A DNA stretch of 64,000 nucleotides from Streptomyces sp. NBC_00620 (GCF_026341825.1 NZ_JAPENY010000001.1:1550001-1614000); one strand, 5' to 3'. Positions 1-9,085 are shown, numbered from the stretch's first letter. The notes: generated from the letters alone by a model not told the origin. Program-made: numbers and translations.

Positions 1-1011
1 ATCATGAGCCGGGTGGAGGTGCTGCACGCCTTCAACATCGCCAGTTGGGCATTCCGGGTGCCGGCCTTCGTCATGCTGGCCGGCGTGTTCAGCAGCGCGG
101 GTCCACTCGGATCCCGCAATCTGCGCTCCCTGATCCAGAGCATCGTGGTGCCCGCATTGGTGTGCAGTCTGCTGTTCTCGCTGGAGAACTACTGGCTGGG
201 GTCCAAGTTCGTTCTGCACATCACCCAACTGCCGTGGACCCTCTGGTTCCTGATGTCCCTCTTCTTCTGGCGGCTGCTGCTACCGCTGGTGGTGCAGCTG
301 CGGCACCCGCTGCTCATCACCACGGGCATCGCCCTGGCCGTGGGGTACATCGACGAGTTCGGGCTGCCCTTCTCCGCGAGCCGGACCCTCGTCTACATGC
401 CGCTGTTCTACCTCGGCTGGCGAATCGGCCAGGGCCATCTGAACACCTGGTTCACCAGCCGCTGGAGCGCGCCCGTGGCGGTCGCCGGAATCCTTGCCTC
501 CTTTGTCGCGGCGTGGCTGTGGCACGGGGACATCAAGGGCAACTGGCTGTCGATGCGCCACCATTACACCGCCGCCGATCCGCTGAGCCTGGAATGGGCC
601 TGGGTCATCCGGCTGGTGGTGCTGGCCACGGCCGCGGCCCTCGTCCTCTGCCTGCTGCGGCTGATGCCCCGGCGGCGGCTGCCGCTGATATCCACACTGG
701 GCGCCGGCGGCTTCACCATCTATCTGCTGCACCCGCTGATCATTCTGCCGGTCCGGGAGCAGGACTGGATCTCCCGGGTGAACACCCGGGTCGAGATCGT
801 CGGCCTGGTGCTGTGCGCGATCCTGCTGGCGATGGTCCTCGGCTCTCCCCCGGTCCGCCGACTGGTCCAGCCACTGACCCGGCCGCCCATCAGCTGGCTG
901 TTCGCCCCCGAACCGCCCCGTCAGCGGTCACCGCACTCGGAGACGTCCGCGGCGCTGACAGCCGTTCCGGCTCCACGCGTTGCCGCCGAGCAGCAGGTCA
1001 CGAGGACGTAG
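1..1011 (+). CDS. Acyltransferase family 3 membrane protein, 5' end outside window
   Basis: This is a multi-pass membrane protein. The first visible residues (SWAFRVPAFVMLAGVFSS) match the second membrane helix of acyltransferase-3 enzymes, and hydrophobic helices continue to about residue 285. A Pro/Arg-rich cytoplasmic tail follows. Family members move acyl groups onto sugars, lipids or antibiotics at the membrane; the substrate cannot be told here. An ATG lies at position 4, but the frame is open to the window edge and the first helix with its catalytic His is not seen, so the true start is probably upstream. The TAG stop at 1009-1011 lies inside the end of the convergent salicylate synthase gene, giving a 14-base tail-to-tail overlap. 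Confidence 0.75.
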   Translation: MMSRVEVLHAFNIASWAFRVPAFVMLAGVFSSAGPLGSRNLRSLIQSIVVPALVCSLLFSLENYWLGSKFVLHITQLPWTLWFLMSLFFWRLLLPLVVQLRHPLLITTGIALAVGYIDEFGLPFSASRTLVYMPLFYLGWRIGQGHLNTWFTSRWSAPVAVAGILASFVAAWLWHGDIKGNWLSMRHHYTAADPLSLEWAWVIRLVVLATAAALVLCLLRLMPRRRLPLISTLGAGGFTIYLLHPLIILPVREQDWISRVNTRVEIVGLVLCAILLAMVLGSPPVRRLVQPLTRPPISWLFAPEPPRQRSPHSETSAALTAVPAPRVAAEQQVTRT

Positions 1012-2335
1012 GCGGAACCTGACGCGGAACCGTCGGCACCAGGTGGTCGGCGATGCTGCGCAGCTTCTCGCAGGTTTCCTCGTGTTCGCGTTCGGGCTGG
1101 GACTGCTGGACGATCCCCGCCCCGGCCTGGAGCCAACAGCGCTCGTCCTGCTGGAAGATGCTGCGCAGGACGAGCGCGGCGTCGAGGGTGCCGGTGGCGT
1201 CGCAGGTGAGTACGGCACCGGCGTACAGGCCCCGTGGCCGGCCTTCGAGGGCGCGGATGACGGGGTAGGCGGGGGCCTTGGGGATGCCGGTGGCGGTGAC
1301 GGCGGGGAAGAGGGCGGCGAAGGCCTGCCAGGGGGACTGCCCCTCCCGGAGAAGACCGGTGACCGCGGAGGCCAGGTGCTGGACGGTGCCGCGGTCCTGG
1401 ACGGTCATGTACTCGGTGACCTGCGTGTCCTCGCAGACGGCGGCCAGCTCCTCGCAGGCCAGCTTGACCGAGATGGCGTGTTCGTAGATCTCCTTCGGGT
1501 CGCTGAGCAGTTCGGCGCGCAGACGGGCGATCTGGGCGGACGATCCCGTACGGGCCCGGGTGCCGGCCAGCGGGCGGGTGGTCACCCGGCGGCCGCCGGA
1601 GACCTCGACCACGGTCTCCGGGCTGAAGCCGGCCGCCCGGATCCCGCCGAGGTCCAGGAGGAAGGACCGTGCGGGGGTGTTGCCGCGCCGCCCGGCGACG
1701 TACGTGGCCGTCAGATCCACCGGCACCAGGACGGGCACCTGTCGGGAGAGGATCACTTTCTCCAGTGGCCCGCCCGCGCGGAGTTCCACCAGGGCCGCGG
1801 CGACGGCGGCCCGGTAGTTGCCGTGGTCGTCCAGGGCGAGGCTGATCCGCTCGTCGCCACCGGCGGCGCCGCCCGTGTCGCCGTCGGCGGGAACGCTCGC
1901 GCCGACGAGGGCGACCAAGCGGTCGTACTGCTCGACGTCCACGGCCCGCACCAGCACGGTGTCGCCCTCGGCACGCACCTCACCCGCGGGAATCACCAGG
2001 TGCAGCAGATCGCCCCCGGCGTCCACGGCGGCGCCCGCCAGCGCGGTGGCCAGTTCGAAGGTGGCCCAGCCATAGGCCCGCCAGTCCTTCACCGGCACGG
2101 CGGCGAGCCGGTCCTCGACGCCTCGCAGGTCTTGAAGATCTCCCATGTCTCGCAGGTCCTTGGCCTCGCGGCCGAGCCGGACGGACGCGAGGGCGCCGCC
2201 GGCGAAGGACCACGAGGAGCCGTTCTCGTAGACCACGTACTGGTCGAACAGACCGCTGCGGACCAGCCGTGCCATGAGGGACAAGGGGTTCTCGTCCAGG
2301 GGGAGTCGTGCCTCCCGGTACCGCAGGCGGCTCAT
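998..2335 (-). CDS. Salicylate synthase / isochorismate synthase family enzyme
   Basis: A 445-residue chorismate-binding enzyme of the anthranilate synthase I/MbtI/Irp9 type. The C-terminal half holds the family signatures: GPLEKVILSRQV, TRPLAGTR, SDPKEIYEHAISVKL, TVQHLASAVTG, IPKAPAYPVI and the Mg-binding GLYAGAV region. The likely reaction is chorismate to salicylate through isochorismate. The length fits MbtI-like salicylate synthases (about 430-450 residues). The ATG at 2335 overlaps the upstream methyltransferase stop (ATGA), so the two are translationally coupled. No salicylate-activating ligase is visible here; its partners may lie left of the window. Isochorismate synthase alone is the main alternative. 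Confidence 0.82.
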   Translation of the reverse strand: MSRLRYREARLPLDENPLSLMARLVRSGLFDQYVVYENGSSWSFAGGALASVRLGREAKDLRDMGDLQDLRGVEDRLAAVPVKDWRAYGWATFELATALAGAAVDAGGDLLHLVIPAGEVRAEGDTVLVRAVDVEQYDRLVALVGASVPADGDTGGAAGGDERISLALDDHGNYRAAVAAALVELRAGGPLEKVILSRQVPVLVPVDLTATYVAGRRGNTPARSFLLDLGGIRAAGFSPETVVEVSGGRRVTTRPLAGTRARTGSSAQIARLRAELLSDPKEIYEHAISVKLACEELAAVCEDTQVTEYMTVQDRGTVQHLASAVTGLLREGQSPWQAFAALFPAVTATGIPKAPAYPVIRALEGRPRGLYAGAVLTCDATGTLDAALVLRSIFQQDERCWLQAGAGIVQQSQPEREHEETCEKLRSIADHLVPTVPRQVPPTSS

Positions 2336-3135
2336 CGCCCGGCCTCCTGCCGGGGACGGCGGCCCCGCGCGCTGATCATCGGGTACGAGTTGACGACGAA
2401 CGCGGGGTCGTCGAGCAGGGCCGAGAACCGCTTCAGGTCGTGTTCCCCGAACCCGGACTCCCGCAGGCGCCCGGCCACTTGGCCGACATTGGCGCGGTGC
2501 AGACCGATCCCCTCGCCGCCGCCCTGCCACGCCTCGGCGTACGTCGCCGCCGTCACCTCGTGGAGCCCCGCCCGCATCATGCTCCCCAGCACCCGGCGGC
2601 CCCACAGCGGCTCCGCGCCCGCCTGCTCCAGCATGCCCATGAGCGCGGTGTGCACCCGCTCGAACAGGGCGGTCGCCCCCTCGTCGGGCGCGGCGAGAAC
2701 AGGCGTCCACCCGCAGTCGAACTCCTCGAGGACCAGCCAGCCGCCCGGCCGCAGCATCCGCACCAACCGGTCCAGCACACGCAGCCGTTCGGGCAGATGC
2801 AGCAGGACCAGCCGGGCGTGCACGAGGTCGTAGCCGTCGCCGGGTGCCGGATCCCGGGTGATGTCGTGCCGCACCAGCCGTACGTTCGCCGGCCGCGGAC
2901 GCGTCTTCGCCCACCGCGGCTCGATGTCGGTGACCGTGACCTCCCCGCCCGGCGCGACGCGCTCCCCCAGCCAGTTGCCCAGGGATCCGCCACCACCGCC
3001 GACTTCCAGACATCTCCAGCCAGGGTCCAGGCCGGTCAGGTTCAACTGCTCCTTGGAGAAGGAGTCGTAGCGCGCCTCCAGCACCGAGAAACGATCCGGC
3101 GTCTGATCTGCGGCGTTGTCGAACAGATAGGACAT
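2332..3135 (-). CDS. SAM-dependent class I methyltransferase
   Basis: A 267-residue Rossmann methyltransferase. Motif I is CLEVGGGGGSLGNWL, followed by an acidic end of strand 2 (VTVTDIEPRW), then HDITRDP, and YDLVHARLVLLHLPE as motif II/III. The C-terminal half is less conserved and probably forms the substrate cap. An upstream in-frame ATG exists, but the ATG at 3135 is preferred because GAGAGG stands about 9 bases ahead and the protein then begins at the conserved region. It is the first gene of a two-gene operon with the salicylate synthase. It may methylate a salicylate-derived or other aromatic product; the substrate is not shown. Confidence 0.8.
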   Translation of the reverse strand: MSYLFDNAADQTPDRFSVLEARYDSFSKEQLNLTGLDPGWRCLEVGGGGGSLGNWLGERVAPGGEVTVTDIEPRWAKTRPRPANVRLVRHDITRDPAPGDGYDLVHARLVLLHLPERLRVLDRLVRMLRPGGWLVLEEFDCGWTPVLAAPDEGATALFERVHTALMGMLEQAGAEPLWGRRVLGSMMRAGLHEVTAATYAEAWQGGGEGIGLHRANVGQVAGRLRESGFGEHDLKRFSALLDDPAFVVNSYPMISARGRRPRQEAGR

Positions 3136-3184
3136 GTCCCGAACCTCTCCACACGTCTGCACACGTCTCCGTATGGCTCCGAAC

Positions 3185-3207
3185 GTTTCTGCATGCGTGA
3201 CAGAAAC
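3185..3207. promoter_or_regulatory. Inverted repeat upstream of methyltransferase-salicylate synthase operon
   Basis: A perfect 7-bp inverted repeat, GTTTCTG at 3185-3191 and CAGAAAC at 3201-3207, lies about 50 bp ahead of the methyltransferase start. Nearby, ACACGTCT occurs twice at short spacing (about 3150-3165). It may be an operator for the operon. It does not resemble the actinobacterial iron box. Confidence 0.3.
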
Positions 3208-3270
3208 CCTCCGAAGCATCACAGTTGGAGACGAGTCGACTACAGAGCGCAATGGGAGTGGTCGGCCGCA

Positions 3271-3307
3271 CGAAGGTGTACGCCCGGCGTGCGGACGTAC
3301 ACCTTCG
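3271..3307 (-). terminator. Terminator hairpin after 5'-nucleotidase gene
   Basis: A perfect 12-bp stem (CGAAGGTGTACG with CGTACACCTTCG) and a 13-base loop. It starts 10 bases beyond the nucleotidase stop codon, with no long T run, as is common in Streptomyces. Confidence 0.75.
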
Positions 3308-3316
3308 GGGACTGGG

Positions 3317-5125
3317 CTAGAAGACCGCCGTCCCGTCCTGCGTGAGCTTCCAGTTGGTGGCCGCGAAGTCGGCCGGGTCCAGCGAGCCCTTCGACGTCAC
3401 GTAGTCGATCATCAGCTGGCGGATCTCGTTGGTGGAGCTGTACGCGATGTCGGCGGCGGCGATGTGCGGGTATCCGCTGCCGCCGTTGGCCCGGTAGTTG
3501 TTGACGGCCACGACGAAGACCTGGTCGTCGGTGACCGAAGTGCCCTTGTAGGTCAGGTTCTTGATGCGGGAGCCCTCGGCCTGGGCGATGTCGATGTCGT
3601 ACGAGACGCCCGCGGCCGTGTCGTACATGTAGTCCCAGAAGCTGTTGGCGTTGGTGAGGGTGGAGGTGTCCACCGTCGTGCCGGACGGCACCTTCGCGTA
3701 GTACTTCGCCGCGTACTCCAGGTAGTCCTTGAGCTGGGCGCCCGTGAGCTTCTTGCCGTACAGGGTGTTGTCGTAGATGTAGAGCCCTGCGACGTCGCGG
3801 ATGGTGACGTCGCCCTTCGGGATGTCGGCGGTGCGGCTGAAGGGGGCGGCGACGGAGATGAGCGGGAGGGCCGCGTCGGCGGTGGAGAGGCCGGTCGCGA
3901 CGGCCGCCATCTGGACCTCGTGGATGAAGTCCATGACGGGGACGTCCTTCCAGCAGGCCTCGGCGGCGGAGAGGTCCTCCGTACACGTGCCCACCGGGGT
4001 GTTGACGTACTTCACGACCAAGTCGTGGTCCGCCTTGAGGAGTTCGGTGATCTCCGCGTCCTCCTCGACCGTGTTGCTGTTGAGCGTCTGCGCCTTGGTG
4101 CTGGTGACCTTCCACTGGCCGTGGGCGAGTTCGAGCTCGAAGTCGAAGACGGTCAGGCGCATTCCGTAGCAGTACGGCTCGGAGAGGATCACGTCCTTGC
4201 CGGTCTCGGTGTTGGTGACCGTGTAGGACGAGACCTCGGTGTGGGTGTGGCCGACGAGGATCGCGTCGATACCGGGGACCTGCTCGGCGACGAGGTTCGA
4301 CGCGTTCTCGACGTACGGGAGTTCGCTGCCGTACGACGAACTGCCGTCCAGGCCCGAGTGGTCGGTGAGGAAGACGACGTCGCAGCCGAGCGCACGGAGC
4401 CGCGGCACGTACTTCTTCGCCTGCTCGACCAGGCCCGTGAACTCCATCTTCCCGGAGACGTTGTCCTTGTCCCACAGGGCGATTCCGGGGTTGGTGAGGC
4501 CGAGGATGCCCACCTTGATGTCGGGGGCGCCCGGCACCCGGATGTGCTTCACCGTGTACGGGGCGAAGGCCGGCCGGAGGGTCTTCGCGTCCAGCGCGTT
4601 GGCGCCGAGCAGCGGGAAACGGCACTGCTTCTCGAACTTGCGCAGGACGTCGATGCCGTAGTTGAACTCGTGGTTGCCGAGGGCGGCGGCGTCGTAGCGC
4701 ATGGCGTTCATGGCGATCGCCATCGGGTGCTTCGGGGCGTCCGAACCCGTGATGGGGTCCACGCGCGCGTAGTAGTACGCCAGCGAGGTGCCCTGGATGA
4801 TGTCGCCCGCGTCGACGAGCAGCACGTGGTCCTCGCCCTTCGCGGCGCGCTGCTGCTTGACGAGCGTGGCCACCCGGGCGACGCCCACGGAGTTGCCCTT
4901 GCTGTCCTTGTACGCCGCGTCCGTGTAGTAGTCCCAGTCGAAGACGTGGCTGTGCAGGTCGGTGGTGCCGAGGATGGAGAACGACCAGGTGCGCGGCTTC
5001 TTCCCCGGATGCCGGTCCGCGGCCTGCGCGGGGGCCGCGGCGACCGACCCCGCGACGGCCACGGCCGCTCCGGTGACGGCCGACTTCTTCACGAACTCCC
5101 GGCGGTTCAGGGGGTTGACGGGCAT
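3317..5125 (-). CDS. Exported 5'-nucleotidase / 2',3'-cyclic phosphodiesterase family protein
   Basis: A 602-residue two-domain metallophosphoesterase. It begins with a Tat-type signal (NRREFVKKSAV, then an Ala-rich stretch ending AQAA). The N-terminal catalytic domain shows all metal-site blocks: DLHSH, DAGDIIQG, GNHEFNYG, a TDHSG block and GHTHTEVSS. The C-terminal 5_nucleotid_C domain runs from about residue 330 to 590 (VSYDIDIAQ and NYRANGGSGY, residues typical of the substrate site). It should release phosphate from nucleotides outside the cell for purine and phosphate salvage. It is monocistronic, with a hairpin just beyond the stop. Substrate range (AMP, UDP-sugars or cyclic nucleotides) is not decided by sequence. 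Confidence 0.88.
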   Translation of the reverse strand: MPVNPLNRREFVKKSAVTGAAVAVAGSVAAAPAQAADRHPGKKPRTWSFSILGTTDLHSHVFDWDYYTDAAYKDSKGNSVGVARVATLVKQQRAAKGEDHVLLVDAGDIIQGTSLAYYYARVDPITGSDAPKHPMAIAMNAMRYDAAALGNHEFNYGIDVLRKFEKQCRFPLLGANALDAKTLRPAFAPYTVKHIRVPGAPDIKVGILGLTNPGIALWDKDNVSGKMEFTGLVEQAKKYVPRLRALGCDVVFLTDHSGLDGSSSYGSELPYVENASNLVAEQVPGIDAILVGHTHTEVSSYTVTNTETGKDVILSEPYCYGMRLTVFDFELELAHGQWKVTSTKAQTLNSNTVEEDAEITELLKADHDLVVKYVNTPVGTCTEDLSAAEACWKDVPVMDFIHEVQMAAVATGLSTADAALPLISVAAPFSRTADIPKGDVTIRDVAGLYIYDNTLYGKKLTGAQLKDYLEYAAKYYAKVPSGTTVDTSTLTNANSFWDYMYDTAAGVSYDIDIAQAEGSRIKNLTYKGTSVTDDQVFVVAVNNYRANGGSGYPHIAAADIAYSSTNEIRQLMIDYVTSKGSLDPADFAATNWKLTQDGTAVF

Positions 5126-5293
5126 TCGGGGCTCCTGGGACTGGGGCGACGGGGGTTACACGCGTAGATAGTCGTCGCGTCTCAGCCTGTCGGGAACCAG
5201 GAACAGGCCATGTCCGAGTCAAGGATGGGCATGACACGGCATGACGAAACCGCGCCCACGTGGACCGGGTTCGCGCGGTCAGCCACCCGGATA

Positions 5294-5326
5294 CTGAGGG
5301 GCGCCCGGCGGACGGACGCCCCTCAG
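5294..5326 (-). terminator. Terminator hairpin after CHAP lysin gene
   Basis: A 10-bp perfect stem, CTGAGGGGCG (5294-5303) with CGCCCCTCAG (5317-5326), begins 3 bases beyond the lysin stop codon. Confidence 0.75.
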
Positions 5327-5329
5327 AGG

Positions 5330-6328
5330 TCAGAACTTGCCCGCGTTGAGGGCCAGTTGGAGGTGGCGGGTGGTGTCGTTGCCCCACTGGCCGTCGACGC
5401 CCGAGCCCACCTTCTTCTGCAGGGCCTTGACCGTGTTCGGGCCGATCACGCCGTCCGCGGTCACCTTCAGATGGCTCTGCAGGGCCTTCTTGGTCAGCGT
5501 CCCGAAGGAGCCGTCGACGGACAGCTTCGCGCCGTGCTTGTTGAGCGAGCGCTGGAGCGCGGCGCAGGTAGCGGGGCCGAACTGGCCGTCGACCGTGAGC
5601 TTTCCGGCGGCGGGCGGCCGCGGGGTGGGCTTCTGCGGCTTGGTGCCGCCCTTGAGCGCGGACTTCATCATGGCCGCCGAGGCCGGCCCGTACACACCGT
5701 CGGCCGAGAGGCCGTACTTCTTCTGGAACGACTTCACCGCCGACTCGGTGGCGGCGCCGAAGTCCCCGTCGACCACCAGCTTCGACGCCATGACCGTGTT
5801 GAGGTTCTGCTGGAGGGTCTTGACTGCGGCGCCCTTCGAGCCGCGGCGCAGCATTCCGTCGGTGGAGGGCAGCGGCTGGGCGTTGCCGTAGGAGGGGCGG
5901 CCGTAGCCCACGATCTCGGAGGCGTAGCGGTCCCGGCGCATGCACTTGTCGCTGGTGTTGCCCTCGATGGTGGTGATCTTGCCGTTGGAGTGCACGGCCT
6001 CGACCACGCCGACGTGGTCGATGTTGTTGATGGACCGGGTGCCGCTCCAGTCGAAGAATATGATGTCGCCCGCGCGGATGCCGCCGACCCCGTAGTGCCA
6101 GCGGCCCTTGGACTGGAAGGCCTTCGCGTGCGCGACCGTCCACGCGAACTTGCCCATGACCGCGCTCAGGTTGTCCGAGTGCGCGGCGGCGTAGCTGACG
6201 GTCATGTCGCACCACGCGTCGTTGAAGCCGTACCACTTGGTGATGAGGTTGGTGTTCGAGCCGGGCGGGTTCTCACCGGTGCCTATCAGCTTGCGCATCT
6301 GCGCGAGCATGCCTTCGACGGATCCCAT
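5330..6328 (-). CDS. CHAP-type amidase/peptidase with peptidoglycan-binding repeats, no signal peptide
   Basis: A 332-residue protein. Residues about 1-145 form a CHAP (NlpC/P60-like) domain with the catalytic Cys in NDAWCDMTVSYAA and His in NIDHVGVVEA. Three to four peptidoglycan_binding_1 units follow (LVVDGDFGAATE, LTVDGQFGPATC, LSVDGSFGTLTK, VTADGVIGPNTV). A Pro-rich linker lies at about residue 230. It should cleave and bind cell-wall peptides. The chosen ATG at 6328 has GGGGGA upstream. No signal peptide or membrane helix is present, unlike most host wall hydrolases but like phage endolysins. The upstream 57-residue gene ends one base before this start, so they are co-translated. Confidence 0.8.
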   Translation of the reverse strand: MGSVEGMLAQMRKLIGTGENPPGSNTNLITKWYGFNDAWCDMTVSYAAAHSDNLSAVMGKFAWTVAHAKAFQSKGRWHYGVGGIRAGDIIFFDWSGTRSINNIDHVGVVEAVHSNGKITTIEGNTSDKCMRRDRYASEIVGYGRPSYGNAQPLPSTDGMLRRGSKGAAVKTLQQNLNTVMASKLVVDGDFGAATESAVKSFQKKYGLSADGVYGPASAAMMKSALKGGTKPQKPTPRPPAAGKLTVDGQFGPATCAALQRSLNKHGAKLSVDGSFGTLTKKALQSHLKVTADGVIGPNTVKALQKKVGSGVDGQWGNDTTRHLQLALNAGKF

Positions 6329-6329
6329 G

Positions 6330-6503
6330 TCACAGTCCCCCGTTCTCGGGGAAGACGGCGATGTCACCCTTGACGACGACCTTCGGGTCCTGGCTCACCC
6401 CGGTCTGGTCGGGGTCGACGTCGAACAGTCCGGCGCCGCCGAGCGGCTCCACCGGCTTCTGTTCGCTCACCGCCGCCGCTGCTTTCGCTTCGCTCTCGGC
6501 CAT
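6330..6503 (-). CDS. Small acidic hypothetical protein upstream of CHAP lysin
   Basis: A 57-residue protein beginning MAESEAKAAAAVSEQK with a C-terminal part rich in Asp, Val and Pro (FDVDPDQTGVSQDP, KGDIAVFPENGGL). No signal peptide, helix or known domain is evident. ATG at 6503 is preferred over ATG at 6515 because GGGGGA lies just ahead of it. Its TGA is separated from the lysin ATG by one base, a tight coupling that argues it is real. It might be a chaperone, an inhibitor, or a cargo tag for the lysin; none of this is shown. Confidence 0.6.
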   Translation of the reverse strand: MAESEAKAAAAVSEQKPVEPLGGAGLFDVDPDQTGVSQDPKVVVKGDIAVFPENGGL

Positions 6504-6548
6504 GCTGTCCCCCATGTCTGGTGAGGGCGGCGACTGCCGCGCCTCCTC

Positions 6549-7619
6549 TTACCGCTGAGTCTGCTGAGGCGTCGCGTGACTGTCGTTGGCGCTGCGCGCA
6601 CTGATCCTTGGCTGTGAGCGCACCCGCACCGCGGGCTCGCCCTGGGCCTGGCCCCGGCTCTCGCTCCCGCCTTCGCCCTCGCGGAAGCACGTGGGCGTGA
6701 TGCCGTACGCGGTGCGGAACGCCCGGCTGAAGTCGGCCGCGTTGGCGAAGCCCCAGCGCGCACCGATGGCGTAGACGGGCAGCCGGCGCAGGTGCGGGTC
6801 GGCCAGGTCGCGTCGGCATCGCTCCAGCCGCTGTGCCTTGATCCAGGCGGCGACAGTGAGCCCCTGCCGCTGGAAGAGGCGGTGCAGATAGCGGGTGGAG
6901 ATGTGGTGCGCGGCGGCGACCCGGTCCGGCGTCAGCCCGCCGTCCCCGAGATGGCGCAGGACGTATGCCTGGATGCGCGGCAGCAGCACCGGCGGCTCCG
7001 GGTCCTCCTCGCCGAGCCACTGGTCGCGCAGGGCCCCGACCAGGTCGGTCACCACCATGCCCAACCGCAGCTCCTCGCACGGCCGGTACGGGGTCGCGTC
7101 ACGCGCCAGGCCCGCCAGGAACCCCGCGACCAGCGCGGCCACCCCTTCGCGGCCCGGTAACTCCCGCGCCACCAGTTGCCCCGGGCCACCCGGCGGCGGG
7201 GGCGGGGACGGTAAGGACGACGGGGTCGGTCGGGTCGGCGGGGTCGGTGCCAGATGCGCGGTGACCACCGCGTTCCACGGCGCGGTCGGCCGCAGCCGGA
7301 ACGGGCGGCCGGTGTCGAACAGCACCAGGTCACCCCGCCCGGCCCTGGCCGTACGCCCCGCCTGGTCGAGCACGAGCTCACCGCCCAGCACCAGCGCGAG
7401 GTGGTGGCGGGCGGCGCTTTCGTCGCAGGGCCCGGCGGCCGCCCGAACCTCCACGGGCGGGCAGCGCACCGCGGACACCCGCACGGCGCCCAGCTCCCTC
7501 ACCCGCACCGCCGCGCGGAACCCCTCCCCCGGGTCGACGCGCGTGCTCACCGGTCCGTACAACCCGGTCAGCACCTGTGCCCACGCTTCCGCGTCCAGAA
7601 CCAGCCCGTCTGCGCCCAC
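6549..7619 (-). CDS. AraC family transcriptional regulator
   Basis: A 356-residue regulator. The N-terminal domain (about 1-200) resembles the AraC-binding-like domain of NphR/FeaR-type activators. It contains a Pro-rich insertion near residue 125 (PTPPTRPTPSSLPSPPPPP). The C-terminal double HTH spans about 220-320: VAAAHHISTRYLHRLFQ, VAAWIKAQRLERCRRDL, then WGFANAADFSRAFRTAYG. The tail is disordered. It lies alone and reads toward the small-gene/lysin pair, 46 bases away, so it could control that pair. The ligand is unknown. Confidence 0.85.
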   Translation of the reverse strand: MGADGLVLDAEAWAQVLTGLYGPVSTRVDPGEGFRAAVRVRELGAVRVSAVRCPPVEVRAAAGPCDESAARHHLALVLGGELVLDQAGRTARAGRGDLVLFDTGRPFRLRPTAPWNAVVTAHLAPTPPTRPTPSSLPSPPPPPGGPGQLVARELPGREGVAALVAGFLAGLARDATPYRPCEELRLGMVVTDLVGALRDQWLGEEDPEPPVLLPRIQAYVLRHLGDGGLTPDRVAAAHHISTRYLHRLFQRQGLTVAAWIKAQRLERCRRDLADPHLRRLPVYAIGARWGFANAADFSRAFRTAYGITPTCFREGEGGSESRGQAQGEPAVRVRSQPRISARSANDSHATPQQTQR

Positions 7620-7712
7620 TGATCTCCCCCTGGATGAATGAGTACGCGTGGGGTCAGGGATAACAAGTGCGCATAAACGTCCGATGGACGTGGGGGCCCC
7701 GTGAACGCAGAG

Positions 7713-7741
7713 GTCCCGGTGGCCGGAAGGGCCACCGGGAC
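7713..7741 (-). terminator. Terminator hairpin after purA
   Basis: A perfect 12-bp stem, GTCCCGGTGGCC (7713-7724) with GGCCACCGGGAC (7730-7741), around a 5-base loop, about 60 bases beyond the purA stop codon and upstream of the araC-type gene. Confidence 0.8.
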
Positions 7742-7801
7742 GCTCATCGACGTGCTGCTCGTCGACGTACTGCTACAAGCAAAGACCGTCGGACTGCCGG
7801 A

Positions 7802-9085
7802 CTAGATGAACGAGTTGATCTCGATCGTCTCGTCGCGGCCCGGGCCGACGCCGATCGCGGAGATCGGGGCGCCTGACATGTCCTCGAGCGCCTTGACGTA
7901 CGCCTGGGCGTTCTTCGGGAGGTCGGAGAAGGACTTCGCCTTGGTGATGTCCTCGGACCAGCCCGGGAGGGTCTCGTAGATCGGCTTCGCGTGGTGGAAG
8001 TCGGTCTGGGAGTACGGGAGTTCCTCGACGCGCTTGCCGTCGATCTCGTACGCCACGCAGACCGGGATCTCCTCCCAGCCGGTCAGCACGTCCAGCTTGG
8101 TGAGGAAGAAGTCGGTCAGGCCGTTGACGCGCGTTGCGTAGCGGGCGATGACGGCGTCGAACCAGCCGCAGCGGCGGTCGCGGCCCGTCGTGACGCCCCG
8201 CTCGCCGCCGATGCGGCGCAGCGCGTCGCCGTCCGCGTCGAAGAGCTCGGTCGGGAACGGGCCCGCGCCGACGCGGGTCGTGTACGCCTTGAGGATGCCG
8301 ATGACGCGGCTGATCTTCGTCGGGCCGACGCCCGATCCGGTGCACGCCCCGCCCGCGGTGGGGTTCGAGGACGTGACGAAGGGATACGTGCCGTGGTCGA
8401 TGTCGAGCAGCGTGCCCTGGCCGCCCTCGAAGAGCACGACCTTGTTGTCGTCGAGCGCCTTGTTGAGGAGCAGCACGGTGTCCGCGACGTACGGCTTGAG
8501 CCGGTCCGCGTAGGTCAGCAGTTCCTCGACGACCTGCTCCGCCTCGATGGCGCGGCGGTTGAAGACCTTGGTGAGGAGCTGGTTCTTGCCGTCGAGGGCC
8601 GCTTCGACCTTCTGCGTCAGGATCGACTCGTCGTACAGGTCCTGGACGCGGATGCCCACGCGGTTGATCTTGTCCGCGTACGTCGGGCCGATACCGCGCC
8701 CGGTGGTGCCGATCTTCCGCTTCCCGAGGAAGCGTTCCGTCACCTTGTCCACCGTCACGTTGTAAGGCGTGATGATGTGCGCGTTTCCGCTGATCAGGAG
8801 CTTGGACGTGTCGACGCCTCGCTCGTTCAGTCCGTTCAGCTCGGAGAACAGGACCGACGGGTCGACGACGACTCCGTTTCCGATGACCGGAGTGCACTCC
8901 GGTGTGAGGATCCCGGAAGGGAGGAGGTGAAGGGCGTACTTCTGATCGCCCACGACTACCGTATGGCCGGCGTTGTTGCCGCCCTGGTAGCGCACCACAT
9001 AATCCACAGAACCGCCGAGCAGGTCCGTGGCCTTTCCCTTGCCTTCGTCACCCCACTGAGCACCGAGCAGCACAAGTGCGGGCAC
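7802..9085 (-). CDS. purA: Adenylosuccinate synthetase
   Basis: A 427-residue enzyme of de novo AMP synthesis: IMP + Asp + GTP to adenylosuccinate. The N-terminus [19 protein letters not shown] holds the catalytic Asp and the GTP/Mg site. Other signatures are [53 protein letters not shown] and [12 protein letters not shown]. The length is standard. The GTG at 9085 is chosen because AAGGGGTG lies ahead of it and homologues start at this point; a longer in-frame extension is not conserved. It is divergent from the lipid-kinase-like gene, and the shared 190-bp region contains a strong hairpin. Confidence 0.97.
   Translation of the reverse strand: MPALVLLGAQWGDEGKGKATDLLGGSVDYVVRYQGGNNAGHTVVVGDQKYALHLLPSGILTPECTPVIGNGVVVDPSVLFSELNGLNERGVDTSKLLISGNAHIITPYNVTVDKVTERFLGKRKIGTTGRGIGPTYADKINRVGIRVQDLYDESILTQKVEAALDGKNQLLTKVFNRRAIEAEQVVEELLTYADRLKPYVADTVLLLNKALDDNKVVLFEGGQGTLLDIDHGTYPFVTSSNPTAGGACTGSGVGPTKISRVIGILKAYTTRVGAGPFPTELFDADGDALRRIGGERGVTTGRDRRCGWFDAVIARYATRVNGLTDFFLTKLDVLTGWEEIPVCVAYEIDGKRVEELPYSQTDFHHAKPIYETLPGWSEDITKAKSFSDLPKNAQAYVKALEDMSGAPISAIGVGPGRDETIEINSFI

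Noticed and set aside
998..3271. Methyltransferase and salicylate synthase as one 757-residue fusion
   Set aside because: The continuous frame reaches the synthase only through non-family sequence; the true methyltransferase is in another frame and the ATGA overlap marks two genes.
3240..6236. A 998-codon minus-strand open frame over the nucleotidase and lysin
   Set aside because: It is Arg/Pro/Gly/His rich with no motifs; the alternate frames hold full metallophosphatase and CHAP signatures.
5330..6503. Prophage remnant around the lysin
   Set aside because: No integrase, capsid, tail, holin or attachment-site signs nearby; only the lysin itself is phage-like.
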